A stretch of DNA of 64,000 nucleotides. Origin: Acidimicrobiaceae bacterium (GTDB lineage Bacteria > Actinomycetota > Acidimicrobiia > Acidimicrobiales > Poriferisodalaceae). Positions 10,577 through 19,358 of the stretch are shown piece after piece (positions within the stretch are counted from its first letter, which is position 1; the number at the start of each line of letters is the position of its first letter). The notes beneath the pieces are model-generated. The model had not been told where the DNA came from and ran no database searches. It saw only the letters and a program-made list of their open reading frames with translations. The position numbers were made by a program, and so were the translations under genes. The DNA lies in contig PBHE01000007.1 of NCBI GenBank assembly GCA_002719335.1, positions 62,001 to 126,000 on the forward strand. Reading direction: 5' to 3'.

Positions 10577-12310
10577 GTGACCCGGGTAGTTCGCATCCTT
10601 CCTGACCAGCCGGCAGTAGATAAAGATTTTGACTATCTCTTACCCGACAGTCTTTTAGATTCACCTAACGGCCCTCCGGTCAAGGTCGGGACAGTGGTGC
10701 GTGTGGATTTGCGTGGCCGAAGAACAAGGGGTTGGATAACCGCCGTCGACGTTGACCCGCCGCCGGGGGTTGACCTTCAAGAAATAAAGAAAGTAAGTAG
10801 CTGCGGCCCACCGCCAGCGTTGGTTGATTTGGCTAGTTGGGCGAGCAGTCAGTGGATGGGCAGCCGCGTGCATTTCCTACGCACGGCGACTCATGATCGA
10901 GTCGTATCATCAATTCCGGCCCCGACGAGCCGGTCGCGTGCTGTGTTACCAAACGAGAATCTCGCTCAAGAGGCTTTCCGTCGTAGAGGTGCCGTAGTCC
11001 GAACACCACCTAACAGCGATGATTTTTCTCTAGCGGTTGCTGCTGCGTCGTACGGTCGAGCGTTGATCCTCACACCGACTCTTGCTCGGGCGCAGAGACT
11101 TGCCGTCGCGATGAAAAGAGCTGGAATTGACGTGGCAGTTGTTCCTCGGGATTGGATAGCGTCGGCTTCGGGAACAGTAACTATTGGAACAAGATCTGGG
11201 GCATGGGCTCCGATTGACGACCTTGATGCGGTCCTAGTCCTTGATGAACACGATGAGTCCTATCAACAGGAATCCGCTCCGACCTGGCATGCGCGAGACA
11301 TAGCCCTCGAACGGGCCAAACGCGATGGCGCTCGATGGGTCATCGCGTCGCCTACACCGTCACTTGAAGCCCTCACTTGTGGAGCACCATTGCTTACCCC
11401 TGACCGCGCTGTAGAGCGAGCTGGATGGTCGGTTTTTGATGTCGTTGACCTTCGCAATGAGCCACCGTTGGCGGGATCATGGTGTTCAGAACAGCTTTCT
11501 CGACTATTGAGAGATAAGCGGAGGGTTGTCTGTGTTCTCAATCGAAAAGGCCGAGCCCGGTTTGCATATTGTGACCAATGCGGTGAACTCGCGCGCTCTG
11601 AAATCACTGGTCGCCCGTTGGGTTTGGACGGCAATCGTCTTGTGCACCCGGTAGATGGCGATGACAGACCCGCTGTATGCCAATCTTGTTCTTCAACGAA
11701 GTTTCGTCGAGTGAAACTCGGGGTGACGGGCGTCGCAGAAGAACTGGAACAGATCACGCGCCGACCTGTCGTGGAAGTCAGCTCAGAAACTGACTCTGTA
11801 CCTTCAGGAGCAGATTTATATGTAGGTACAGAGGCAGTACTTCACAGGGTCGATCGAGCAGATGTCGTCGTCTTCCTTGATTTTGACCAGGAGTTGCTGG
11901 CGCCGCGGTATCGAGCTGCGGAGCAAGCCATGTCGCTACTCGTTCAGGCTTCTCGGGTGGTCGGTCGTCGTGAAGATGGTGGAAGAGTCCTCATCCAGAC
12001 TCGAATGCCTCAGCACACAGTATTAGAAGCTGCCCGAACCGCAGATCCTGGCGCCTTAGCGCGGTCAGAGCTGAACATCCGTCGTGACTTACGCCAACCC
12101 CCTGAAGCTCATTGGGCCATCATCTCCGGCACCGCTGCGGCGGAGTTTGTTCAAGGTATCGGAGACTCGCATGGACTTGAAATCTTGGGTCCGAGCAACG
12201 ACCGATGGCGTATCCGAAGTGATGACCGCGAACACATGGTCGCGATCTTGAAGTCCGTGGACCGTCCACCCGGCAGGTTACGCGTCGAGATCAATCCGCT
12301 AAGAGCCTGA
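10577..12310 (+). CDS. priA: PriA-like primosomal protein, helicase motifs degenerate
   Basis: Replication restart factor family. 577 aa, shorter than enteric PriA (about 730). The N-terminal 3'-DNA-binding domain (VDKDFDYLLPD) is recognisable, and HARDIALERAK matches the region after motif II. The Walker A segment is absent: the equivalent position reads RTPPNSDDFS with no GxGKT. Motif II is LDEHDESY. Only two of the usual zinc Cys pairs remain (CDQC, CQSC). Loss of the ATPase site is a known trait of actinobacterial PriA, so this is probably a structural primosome protein, not a helicase. GTG start, 48 bp after metK. Confidence 0.9.
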   Translation: MTRVVRILPDQPAVDKDFDYLLPDSLLDSPNGPPVKVGTVVRVDLRGRRTRGWITAVDVDPPPGVDLQEIKKVSSCGPPPALVDLASWASSQWMGSRVHFLRTATHDRVVSSIPAPTSRSRAVLPNENLAQEAFRRRGAVVRTPPNSDDFSLAVAAASYGRALILTPTLARAQRLAVAMKRAGIDVAVVPRDWIASASGTVTIGTRSGAWAPIDDLDAVLVLDEHDESYQQESAPTWHARDIALERAKRDGARWVIASPTPSLEALTCGAPLLTPDRAVERAGWSVFDVVDLRNEPPLAGSWCSEQLSRLLRDKRRVVCVLNRKGRARFAYCDQCGELARSEITGRPLGLDGNRLVHPVDGDDRPAVCQSCSSTKFRRVKLGVTGVAEELEQITRRPVVEVSSETDSVPSGADLYVGTEAVLHRVDRADVVVFLDFDQELLAPRYRAAEQAMSLLVQASRVVGRREDGGRVLIQTRMPQHTVLEAARTADPGALARSELNIRRDLRQPPEAHWAIISGTAAAEFVQGIGDSHGLEILGPSNDRWRIRSDDREHMVAILKSVDRPPGRLRVEINPLRA

Positions 12311-12324
12311 TCGGTTCGGCACGG

Positions 12325-12330
12325 TACCCT
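12325..12330 (+). promoter_or_regulatory. -10 box before def
   Basis: TACCCT ends 9 nt before the def ATG, with no ribosome-binding site between. A start site near 12337-12340 would give a leaderless or nearly leaderless def-fmt-rsmB transcript. Confidence 0.45.
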
Positions 12331-12339
12331 GGGATCATT

Positions 12340-12867
12340 ATGAGTTACCGGATCCGTGTTTTAGGCGACCCGGTCCTTCGCCAAGAAGCCGTATCAATCG
12401 AAGATATCGACGGTCGTATTGTCCGAATGGCCGAAGACATGGTTCCAGCGATGTACGAAGCCGAAGGTATTGGCCTAGCTGCTCCTCAGGTGGGAATCCA
12501 AAAGCGACTCTTCGTGTACGACATTGGAGAGGGACCGCAGACGCTGGTCAATCCGCAGATTATTGACTCTGATGGCGAATGGGCTTTCGAAGAAGGTTGC
12601 CTTTCGATACCCGGATTGTCCTTCGAAATTGTTCGGCCAAAGCAAGTTCATTTGGTGGGGCGAGACTTAGAAGGTAAAGAAATTTCAGTAGAAGCTGACG
12701 AATTGCTAGCGCGACTATTTCAACACGAACTTGACCATCTCGACGGAGTGTTGCTTTTGGACCACCTAGACCGTGATCAGCGTAAAGCTGCTCTTAGTCA
12801 ATGGCGCGAGATGCAATCTCTCGGTGGTAGAGGCGACTTAGCTTCTGGTGGGCTTTCGGTACCGTGA
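12340..12867 (+). CDS. def: peptide deformylase
   Basis: Removes the formyl group from nascent N-terminal Met. 175 aa, all three motifs intact: EGIGLAAPQVG (from residue 42), EEGCLSIPG with metal ligand Cys87, and QHELDH with His129, catalytic Glu130 and His133. The stop overlaps fmt by 4 bp, pairing the enzyme that removes formyl groups with the one that adds them. Confidence 0.97.
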   Translation: MSYRIRVLGDPVLRQEAVSIEDIDGRIVRMAEDMVPAMYEAEGIGLAAPQVGIQKRLFVYDIGEGPQTLVNPQIIDSDGEWAFEEGCLSIPGLSFEIVRPKQVHLVGRDLEGKEISVEADELLARLFQHELDHLDGVLLLDHLDRDQRKAALSQWREMQSLGGRGDLASGGLSVP

Positions 12868-13757
12868 CGATGCGGCTGCCAGCTCCGCCTGAACACCCTC
12901 GATCGGTGGTTTATTTCGGAAGCCCTGCGGCTGCAGTTCCTGCCTTGATTGCCCTAGTGGACGCTGGCTTTGAAATTCCTTTAGTAATTTCCATGCCTGA
13001 CCGCCGTCGAAGTCGAAGAGCGGAGCCGTCCCCAACGCCCGTCAAAGAAGCGGCGCTTAAACTGGGAATAGCGGTCTCTGAGGAAGTGTCGGACGCGCTG
13101 ACGGTAACAGCGGACTGTGGTGTGGTGGTCGCGTACGGCAGGTTGATTGATACCAATGTGCTGCATCGACTTCCGATGATCAACGTCCATTTTTCTTTGC
13201 TGCCGCGGTGGCGCGGGGCGGCACCTGTAGAGAGAGCTCTGCTTGAAGGCGACAAAAAAACGGGTGTTTGCATTATGGGTATCGAGCCTGAGCTCGATGC
13301 GGGCCCTGTATATCGATGGCGAGAAACCGATATAAAACCAACTGTCACAGCGACTGAACTTCGGGAAGAGTTGGCGATCCTCGGAGCTCGTGAGTTAGTG
13401 ACTGCGTTACGTGAAGGCCTTCGCGACCCCGTTCCCCAAGAGGGGGAGGTAAGCGTGGCTAAGAAGATCCACCGAGCGGATCTACAACTCGATTGGGCTC
13501 GTTCCGCTATCGAGTTGGACAGGGTTGTTCGTGTAGGCGGTGCTTGGACCACCACCAATTCGGCTGTACTCAAGGTGCACGAGGCTCGCCCTGTCGAGGG
13601 GACCGCCATTCCTGGCGAATTAGACCGAGACCTTGTTGGAACCGGAGAAGGTTTATTGCGTTTACTTGTCGTTCAACCTGAGGGAAAGTCCCGGCTGAAC
13701 GCGACGGCGTGGATCAATGGAGCCCGACTCGGACCTGACGCGCAGCTAGGAACGTGA
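12864..13757 (+). CDS. fmt: methionyl-tRNA formyltransferase
   Basis: Formylates initiator Met-tRNA using 10-formyl-THF. 297 aa: N-terminal hydrolase-type domain with INVHFSLLPRWRGAAP and the Asn-His-Asp triad completed by ELDAGPVY, then a C-terminal OB-like tRNA-binding domain from about residue 200 (KIHRADLQLDW). The start is GTG overlapping the def stop (GTGA); ATG 12870 two codons on is an alternative. Both ends overlap neighbours by 4 bp, so def-fmt-rsmB is a coupled unit. Confidence 0.95.
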   Translation: MTMRLPAPPEHPRSVVYFGSPAAAVPALIALVDAGFEIPLVISMPDRRRSRRAEPSPTPVKEAALKLGIAVSEEVSDALTVTADCGVVVAYGRLIDTNVLHRLPMINVHFSLLPRWRGAAPVERALLEGDKKTGVCIMGIEPELDAGPVYRWRETDIKPTVTATELREELAILGARELVTALREGLRDPVPQEGEVSVAKKIHRADLQLDWARSAIELDRVVRVGGAWTTTNSAVLKVHEARPVEGTAIPGELDRDLVGTGEGLLRLLVVQPEGKSRLNATAWINGARLGPDAQLGT

Positions 13758-14881
13758 AAAAGCTAACTAGTCGGCAGGTGGCCGTTCAGGTGTTGACCGA
13801 GATCGAGAATGGTGCTCGGGCAAACGACAGCCTCGCTTCGTTCTTAGCGTCCTCGGGGCCAGGTTTAAGCAGACGCGATCGGGGGTTCGTGACTGAATTA
13901 GTGCAGGGAACGACTCGTATGCGCCGAGCGATTGACCACGTCTTGCAACCCTTTTTGCGAAGAAAGCTGGACCCCGATGTTCGGGCAGCGCTTCGTATGG
14001 GAGCACATCAGTTACTGCATCTAGGAACTCCGCCTCATGCTGCAGTCAACGACACCGTCGCTGTCACGCCACGAAGAGCGAGCGGGTTAGTCAATGCGGT
14101 ACTCCGCAAGGTCTCGAACGCCGACCCGCAATGGCCCACTGGGGCGATTCGTTATAGCTATCCAGATTGGATATGGGACCTCTTCATCGACACATGGGGC
14201 CAAGATGGCAGGGCATCACTCATTGCAATGAACTCGCCTGAACGACCTTCTCCGCGACCCGATGGCTATATACAAGGACAGGCATCTCGATGGGTCAGCG
14301 ACGAGGTTGACGACGCATCTCCTGATGGAGGCTCGATGCTTGATCTCTGTGCGGCGCCGGGAGGTAAAACGACTGCTCTGGGATCGCAGTGGTCCCCCCT
14401 ATATGCCAACGACATAGATGCGGTGCGGGCCAAGAATCTACAAGAAACCGTTGGCCGTTTTCGGCCGGGGACCGCGGTGGTAATAAGTGATGGGACTAGC
14501 GCCGCCTTCGGTGATAGTTCGGTAGACGCCGTACTTGTGGACGCGCCGTGTACCGGACTTGGCGCGTTGGGCCGACGCAGCGACGCTCGATGGCAAATCT
14601 CGGAAAGTGCAATTAGTCGTTTGGTATTGATCCAAACGGCGTTGCTCGATGAGGCATTCCGGCTACTCCGCCCCGGAGGAGTCTTGAGCTACAGCGTGTG
14701 TACCGTGACTAATGAAGAGACCATCAAAGTGCCCGAGGATTTCCAGGCTTCACATCGAGAATTGACAAGTATTGCTTTGGGCGGAAGTCATTGGCGACCG
14801 CACCGCCAAGGAGGGATTGTTCTCCCTCACGACCAGGGGACGGATGGAATGGCGATGTTTCAGTGGAAACGTCAATCGTGA
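13754..14881 (+). CDS. rsmB: 16S rRNA m5C967 methyltransferase RsmB (Sun)
   Basis: SAM-dependent rRNA cytosine-5 methylase. 375 aa: NusB-like RNA-binding domain at residues 1-130 (NDSLASFLA, VNAVLRKV), then a Rossmann methylase domain with LDLCAAPGGKTT, VDAPCTGLG (motif IV Cys) and SVCTVTNEE (motif VI catalytic Cys). Somewhat shorter than the roughly 430-460 aa usual form, mainly in the linker. GTGA overlap with fmt. Confidence 0.93.
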   Translation: MKKLTSRQVAVQVLTEIENGARANDSLASFLASSGPGLSRRDRGFVTELVQGTTRMRRAIDHVLQPFLRRKLDPDVRAALRMGAHQLLHLGTPPHAAVNDTVAVTPRRASGLVNAVLRKVSNADPQWPTGAIRYSYPDWIWDLFIDTWGQDGRASLIAMNSPERPSPRPDGYIQGQASRWVSDEVDDASPDGGSMLDLCAAPGGKTTALGSQWSPLYANDIDAVRAKNLQETVGRFRPGTAVVISDGTSAAFGDSSVDAVLVDAPCTGLGALGRRSDARWQISESAISRLVLIQTALLDEAFRLLRPGGVLSYSVCTVTNEETIKVPEDFQASHRELTSIALGGSHWRPHRQGGIVLPHDQGTDGMAMFQWKRQS

Positions 14882-14891
14882 GGGCGACAAA

Positions 14892-15470
14892 ATGCGAATT
14901 GGTTTAATTTCCGACACTCATATCCCCGAGGCCGGTCCTGAACTTTGGCCGCAGGCTTATGCCGCTTTTGAAACATGTGAAGCAATTCTCCATGCGGGCG
15001 ACATATACGAGATTTCGGTGATTGAAAATCTTCAGCGGATTGCTCCGACCTGGGGGGCGAGAGGCAACGGTGACGATGGGTCGTCGGGACGACTAGTGCA
15101 GCCTGACCACCCGCAGTTAGCTTCTGCGTGGATTCGCGAATTTGACGGAGTCAAAGTCGGATTGACCCACCACATGCCGATCCCTGAGATGCCAACTTAT
15201 GGAGTCCGCGACGCCATAAGTCGACACTTCGATGGGGCCGCCCTCGACGTTGTCGTTTATGGCGACACTCACGTTGAACACATCACGACTATTGACGAGG
15301 TCCTCTGCGTTAATCCGGGATCACCTACATTCCCGCACAATCTATCGGTTCAGCTAGGAACCGTTGGTTTTCTCGACGTCACTGACGGCAACGTGCAGGC
15401 CTCAATCTGGCGCCTCACAGACGACGGCATTGAGCCGTTCGATTGGGACACCTGGGGGCGGCCCTGGTGA
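14892..15470 (+). CDS. YfcE/MJ0936-type metallophosphoesterase
   Basis: 192 aa calcineurin-like phosphoesterase of the small single-domain type. Metal-binding motifs in order: LISDTHIPE (DxH), HAGDIYE (GD), RGNGD (GNxD), THHMP and GDTHVEH (GxTH). Substrate unknown; relatives hydrolyse phosphodiesters in vitro. The start is ATG 14892 with GAGGG upstream; a longer reading into rsmB has no family resemblance. It follows rsmB by 10 bp and may be read through from the def operon. Confidence 0.85.
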   Translation: MRIGLISDTHIPEAGPELWPQAYAAFETCEAILHAGDIYEISVIENLQRIAPTWGARGNGDDGSSGRLVQPDHPQLASAWIREFDGVKVGLTHHMPIPEMPTYGVRDAISRHFDGAALDVVVYGDTHVEHITTIDEVLCVNPGSPTFPHNLSVQLGTVGFLDVTDGNVQASIWRLTDDGIEPFDWDTWGRPW

Positions 15471-15524
15471 AGGTTGACTAGCGTCGTAGATGTTTCTGTG
15501 GCCCCCACCAAGGGAAGTAAAGCG

Positions 15525-16526
15525 ATGGACAAGACCGCATGGCTAGCGAGCACTAAAGAGGAACCAGTCGACCCATTAGAAGAAATTGTCGACCCGCACC
15601 ATCATTTGTGGGATTTCCCTACTGGCACTTACCTCCTGCCCGAATTGCATGACGACACTGGTTCTGGTCACAACGTGACGCAGACGGTGTTCATTGAGTG
15701 TGGAGCCGGGTATAGAGCTGAAGGGCCTGAATACCTTCGGTCCGTTGGCGAAATCGAGTTTGTGCGCGCACAGGCGGAGCTTTCGGCGCGGCAAGAGGGT
15801 GCCGAAATAGCTGCGATCGTCGGATTCGCTGATCTGACGCGAGGAGAAGCCGTAGAGGAAGTGTTGGCCGCTCAAGAAAATGCAGGCGGAGGTAGATTTA
15901 GGGGTATTCGTCATGCCAGTGCGTGGGATCAAAGCGATGAGATTCGTGAGTCGCACACCAAGCCGCCAGCGGGATTATTGGGTCATGACAACTTCCGCGC
16001 TGGATTCGCGACACTAGGTCGCATGGGTTTTACCTTTGACGCATGGATGTTTCACCCTCAGGTAGAAGAGCTAGTTGAGCTTGTCGCGGCGCTTCCAGAA
16101 ACTCCAGTTGTCCTCGACCACTTAGGAGGTCCATTAGGTATCGGCCCGTATGCGGGCAATCGTGACGAGGTCCGATCAACGTTGCGTCCCGCTCTGGAGG
16201 CGCTGGCGCAGCATGAGCAGGTTGTGGTCAAGGTTGGCGGAATAGGCATGAGTATCTATGGGGTTGGCCTTAACCGTCTTCCCGAAGCACCCACATCGGA
16301 ACATGTCGCAAATGTTTGGAGCGAAGATATAAGGCACTGCGTCGACACCTTTGGGCCTGAACGTTGCATGTTCGAAAGCAACTTTCCTGTCGATAGACAG
16401 GGCTGTTCGTACACGGTGCTCTTCAACGCCTTCCAGCGCATAGCCGATCAGGCCGGATGGAGCGCTTTGGAACGATCCCAGCTTTTTTCTGGCACGGCGC
16501 GCCGTTTCTACCGCATAGAACCCTAG
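15525..16526 (+). CDS. PF04909 amidohydrolase, LigI-like
   Basis: 333 aa TIM-barrel metal-dependent hydrolase. N-terminal metal motif DPHHHLWD (HxH), barrel HLGGPLG, and C-terminal ESNFPVD with the conserved Asp. Relatives include 2-pyrone-4,6-dicarboxylate lactonase and fuconolactone hydrolases; the exact substrate is not readable. ATG 15525 is chosen because AAGGGAAG lies about 7 nt upstream; a TTG at 15474 in the same frame would add 17 unconserved residues. A GNAT gene follows by 4 bp. Confidence 0.82.
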   Translation: MDKTAWLASTKEEPVDPLEEIVDPHHHLWDFPTGTYLLPELHDDTGSGHNVTQTVFIECGAGYRAEGPEYLRSVGEIEFVRAQAELSARQEGAEIAAIVGFADLTRGEAVEEVLAAQENAGGGRFRGIRHASAWDQSDEIRESHTKPPAGLLGHDNFRAGFATLGRMGFTFDAWMFHPQVEELVELVAALPETPVVLDHLGGPLGIGPYAGNRDEVRSTLRPALEALAQHEQVVVKVGGIGMSIYGVGLNRLPEAPTSEHVANVWSEDIRHCVDTFGPERCMFESNFPVDRQGCSYTVLFNAFQRIADQAGWSALERSQLFSGTARRFYRIEP

Positions 16527-16530
16527 AACG

Positions 16531-17106
16531 GTGCCTGCTCCGGAGATAGAGACGCCACGGCTGTTGCTTCGGCATTGGTGTCAAGAAGACCGGGAACCTT
16601 TCGCGCAAATGAACAGCGACCCCGAGGTGATGAGATATTTTCCGCAGGCATTAGATCGCGTCCAGAGCGGTCTATTCGCGGACCTGATTCAAATTGGACT
16701 CGAGGAGAAAGAACATGGCCTGTGGGCGGTAGAGCTGAGAAATGATGGATCCCTGCCGCCCGCACATTTCATAGGGTTTGTGGGTTTGTCTGAGCCAACA
16801 TGGGATGCACCGTTCACGCCGTGTATTGAGATCGGGTGGAGACTCAGTCGCTCCTTTTGGGGGCGTGGGTTTGCGACTGAGGCTGCGAAACACGTTCTTG
16901 ACTTTGGGTTTCAGGTACTAAAGCTAAATGAGGTGCTGTCGTTTACATCGCTGCTCAACGCGCGGTCCATGGCGGTAATGGAGCGCCTCGGAATGACTCG
17001 CGATATTAGGGAAGATTTTGATCACCCTAAAGTCGAAACTAATAATGAATTGTGTCGGCATGCCCTTTATCGAATCGGCGATAAGAAATGGGCAAACTCG
17101 AATTGA
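16531..17106 (+). CDS. RimJ/RimL-type GNAT N-acetyltransferase
   Basis: 191 aa acetyl-CoA-dependent transferase. N-terminus ETPRLLLRHWCQEDREPF is typical of the RimJ/RimL group; the acetyl-CoA pyrophosphate loop is FWGRGFATEAA, followed by NARSMAVMERLGM. The acceptor is unknown (protein N-terminus or small amine). GTG start, 4 bp after the amidohydrolase, probably co-transcribed. Converges with the lactonase-like gene with only 11 bp between stops. Confidence 0.85.
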   Translation: MPAPEIETPRLLLRHWCQEDREPFAQMNSDPEVMRYFPQALDRVQSGLFADLIQIGLEEKEHGLWAVELRNDGSLPPAHFIGFVGLSEPTWDAPFTPCIEIGWRLSRSFWGRGFATEAAKHVLDFGFQVLKLNEVLSFTSLLNARSMAVMERLGMTRDIREDFDHPKVETNNELCRHALYRIGDKKWANSN

Positions 17107-17117
17107 GTCGAGTCGAT

Positions 17118-17888
17118 CTAGGTCAAACCCTTTGAGGAACGATCAAGATCGGCCCACTGCGCCTCGTCGTGCCCGAACAAAAGCTTGCAGCCCTGCTCAT
17201 CGCGCAACGCCTTGAGATAACCCATTGAACTCAATTGCATCTCATGGTCAAAGCCAAACGGGGGCAATAACATCTTTTCGAGAACCTCCCCCCAGTACAC
17301 ACAATCGCCGGTCAAAACGACGGGCCCGCTGCCCAAATTTACTCGCAGAGATTGATGGCCGGCAGTGTGGCCTGGAGTTGGCAGACATAGAACTGATCCG
17401 TCGCCGAAGACGTCATGCTGACCTTCGATTTGTAACACATCGTGCCCTAAATCAAAGTCATCTGGTTTGTAGACCTCGTATTCGATCAGCTTTGAGTGAT
17501 GGCCTGATTGCCACTCAGAGCGCTGCACGATGATCTGAGCGTTTGGCACCAAAGCAGTCCCACCGCAGTGATCGAAATGGAGGTGGCTGAACACGATTTT
17601 GTCAACCGAAGAAGGATCTACGTCAACATTTTCGAGTCGGGCTGAGACGTTGTCGTCGGCGTTGAAACGCGATTCAAACTGACGCGCCATCAGGGGATAC
17701 CTCGCAGATACGCCATTGACCAAGTCGTCGTGGAGACCGGTGTCGAAAAGAAGAGTTTGCCCGCTGGGGTGCACCACTAACCAGCTTGGAATTGGCAGGT
17801 CAACGTTGCCGTTCAGACCAGCGACCACAGATGAGGCCGACGTGGAAAGCCATCCACATTCGAGTGGAACTAGTCGTAGTTGCGTCAT
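17118..17888 (-). CDS. metallo-beta-lactamase fold hydrolase, AHL-lactonase-like
   Basis: 256 aa. Metal ligands of the MBL fold are complete: SHLHFDHCGG (HxHxDH), TPGHTAGHQ, LTGDCVY and LFGHD. The length and the WLVVHPSGQTLLFDTG strand pair resemble N-acyl-homoserine lactonases (AttM/AiiB group), though other lactones or thioesters are possible. A TAACGT box lies 6 nt before the ATG with no ribosome-binding site, so it appears leaderless and single-gene. Confidence 0.82.
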   Translation of the reverse strand: MTQLRLVPLECGWLSTSASSVVAGLNGNVDLPIPSWLVVHPSGQTLLFDTGLHDDLVNGVSARYPLMARQFESRFNADDNVSARLENVDVDPSSVDKIVFSHLHFDHCGGTALVPNAQIIVQRSEWQSGHHSKLIEYEVYKPDDFDLGHDVLQIEGQHDVFGDGSVLCLPTPGHTAGHQSLRVNLGSGPVVLTGDCVYWGEVLEKMLLPPFGFDHEMQLSSMGYLKALRDEQGCKLLFGHDEAQWADLDRSSKGLT

Positions 17889-17894
17889 CTCAAA

Positions 17895-17900
17895 ACGTTA
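17895..17900 (-). promoter_or_regulatory. -10 box of the lactonase-like gene
   Basis: Reads TAACGT on the minus strand, 6 nt from the ATG at 17888; leaderless arrangement. Confidence 0.5.
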
Positions 17901-17934
17901 GCTGTGCTAGAGCGTTGGGCGCTGGCGATCTTCG

Positions 17935-19350
17935 CTAGCTATCTTCTCGGGCCCAGAGTTGATCCGTTAATCGACCACACCGGTCCTGAATCGACACCAA
18001 GGCGTCACAGATTGTGTCTTCTCGGTAACGCTGACCGACGATTTGGACCGCTGCGGGGCGGTCTTCGATGAGATCCATCGCGACGACCCCGGCCGGCAAA
18101 CTTAGGTAATTGATCGCCATGGAATATGTGGACGCTTCGAGGAAATCTTTACATGCGTCGAAGCTTTGAAGGTCGTAATCCCAATCGTAGAGACGGTTCA
18201 TATAGAACGGCGTAAGAACGAGCGGATAGTCAGCCAGGAATAGGTTCCAGTCCCGCATCATTCGGGTCCGATCCCCAAAACCGTTGATGTAGTCATCAAG
18301 TTCGAGGAGCTCACCCATCTGAAAGAAGTATTCAAATGTGGTCTTAATATCATCGCTTCCGTATTCGGCAACCTGCGGCATGAGTGCTGTATTCATTTCG
18401 GTAGTTAATGTTCGGAACCAATCCCTGAACGGTTCTTGAATCGACGGGGTGTCAACCTCGACCACGTGGTACCCAGCGTCAACCAAGGCTTCCGACGCCC
18501 GGTCTATCAGTTCGAGAATTCCGTCGTGTATTGGGTAGCCGCATGGGTCTTTCGTTACCGCAACTGAGATTGGTTCAGTGAACGAAGTCCCTCTCCACGG
18601 GATTGGAGGGCAAAGAGGATCGCGTGCGTCGGGCCTAATCATTACCTCTGTTGCAAGCGATAGATCGCTAGCGTCGCGAGACATAATTCCTTGGACTGAC
18701 ATCACCTGAGATAAAGGACCTCGCTCCGCTCCTGCAGTGGAATTAAATACGGGGATTCTGTTATTGGTCGGTTTCACTGTCGTGATCCCGTTTGCGAGCG
18801 CGGGAAAGCGAAGGGATCCGCCGATGTCGTTTCCGTGGTGTAGAGGGCCGAACCCTGCGGCCGCAGCAGCGCCACCTCCACCAGAGGATCCACCAGGGCT
18901 AGCGTCTTCGTCCCAAGGGTTGAAGGTGCGACCCCTTAAGGGGTTAACTGTCGTCCCCCGCATGGAGAATTCAGGGACATTCGTTCGCCCAATGATGATC
19001 GCGCCCGCTTCGCGCAGATTACGCACGAGCGGGGCGTCCTCTGATGCAATCAAATTCGCAAACGCTGGAACACCGTTCGGTGTTGCCTGACCAGCGACGT
19101 CAATGTTTTCCTTGATGGTTATCGGTACGCCATGTAGAGGACCTGTTCGGTCCCCAGCTGCCAAAGTGGCGTCTGCTGCTGCTGCCGCCGCCAGTGCTTG
19201 CTCAGGGAATTCAACGGTAATTGCATTGAGTTCAGGATTTTTCGCTGCAACTCGGGTTAAAACCGCTTCGGTTATCTCGGTTGCTGAGAACTCTTTGTTC
19301 TGTATTCCCTGGGCGATGTCTCGGGCACTTAAACGCCATAGCTCGGTCAT
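17935..19350 (-). CDS. amidase signature family protein
   Basis: 471 aa. Ser-cisSer-Lys machinery is visible: TIKENIDVAG supplies Lys, SPGGSSGGGGAAAAAG the cis-Ser, and GNDIGGSLRFPA the nucleophile Ser (the common GTDxGGS has Asn for Thr). It hydrolyses an amide of unknown identity; similarity to GatA is limited to the signature and no gatBC lies nearby. ATG with AGGGGGAAA upstream; 8 bp downstream of the crotonase stop, so the two form an operon. Confidence 0.85.
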   Translation of the reverse strand: MTELWRLSARDIAQGIQNKEFSATEITEAVLTRVAAKNPELNAITVEFPEQALAAAAAADATLAAGDRTGPLHGVPITIKENIDVAGQATPNGVPAFANLIASEDAPLVRNLREAGAIIIGRTNVPEFSMRGTTVNPLRGRTFNPWDEDASPGGSSGGGGAAAAAGFGPLHHGNDIGGSLRFPALANGITTVKPTNNRIPVFNSTAGAERGPLSQVMSVQGIMSRDASDLSLATEVMIRPDARDPLCPPIPWRGTSFTEPISVAVTKDPCGYPIHDGILELIDRASEALVDAGYHVVEVDTPSIQEPFRDWFRTLTTEMNTALMPQVAEYGSDDIKTTFEYFFQMGELLELDDYINGFGDRTRMMRDWNLFLADYPLVLTPFYMNRLYDWDYDLQSFDACKDFLEASTYSMAINYLSLPAGVVAMDLIEDRPAAVQIVGQRYREDTICDALVSIQDRCGRLTDQLWAREDS

Positions 19351-19358
19351 TTTTCCCC

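Noticed and set aside
12911-13609. 232-aa minus-strand ORF across fmt
   Set aside because: It is the mirror of fmt in another frame, Ser/Arg/Thr-rich with no domain; fmt is intact and certain.
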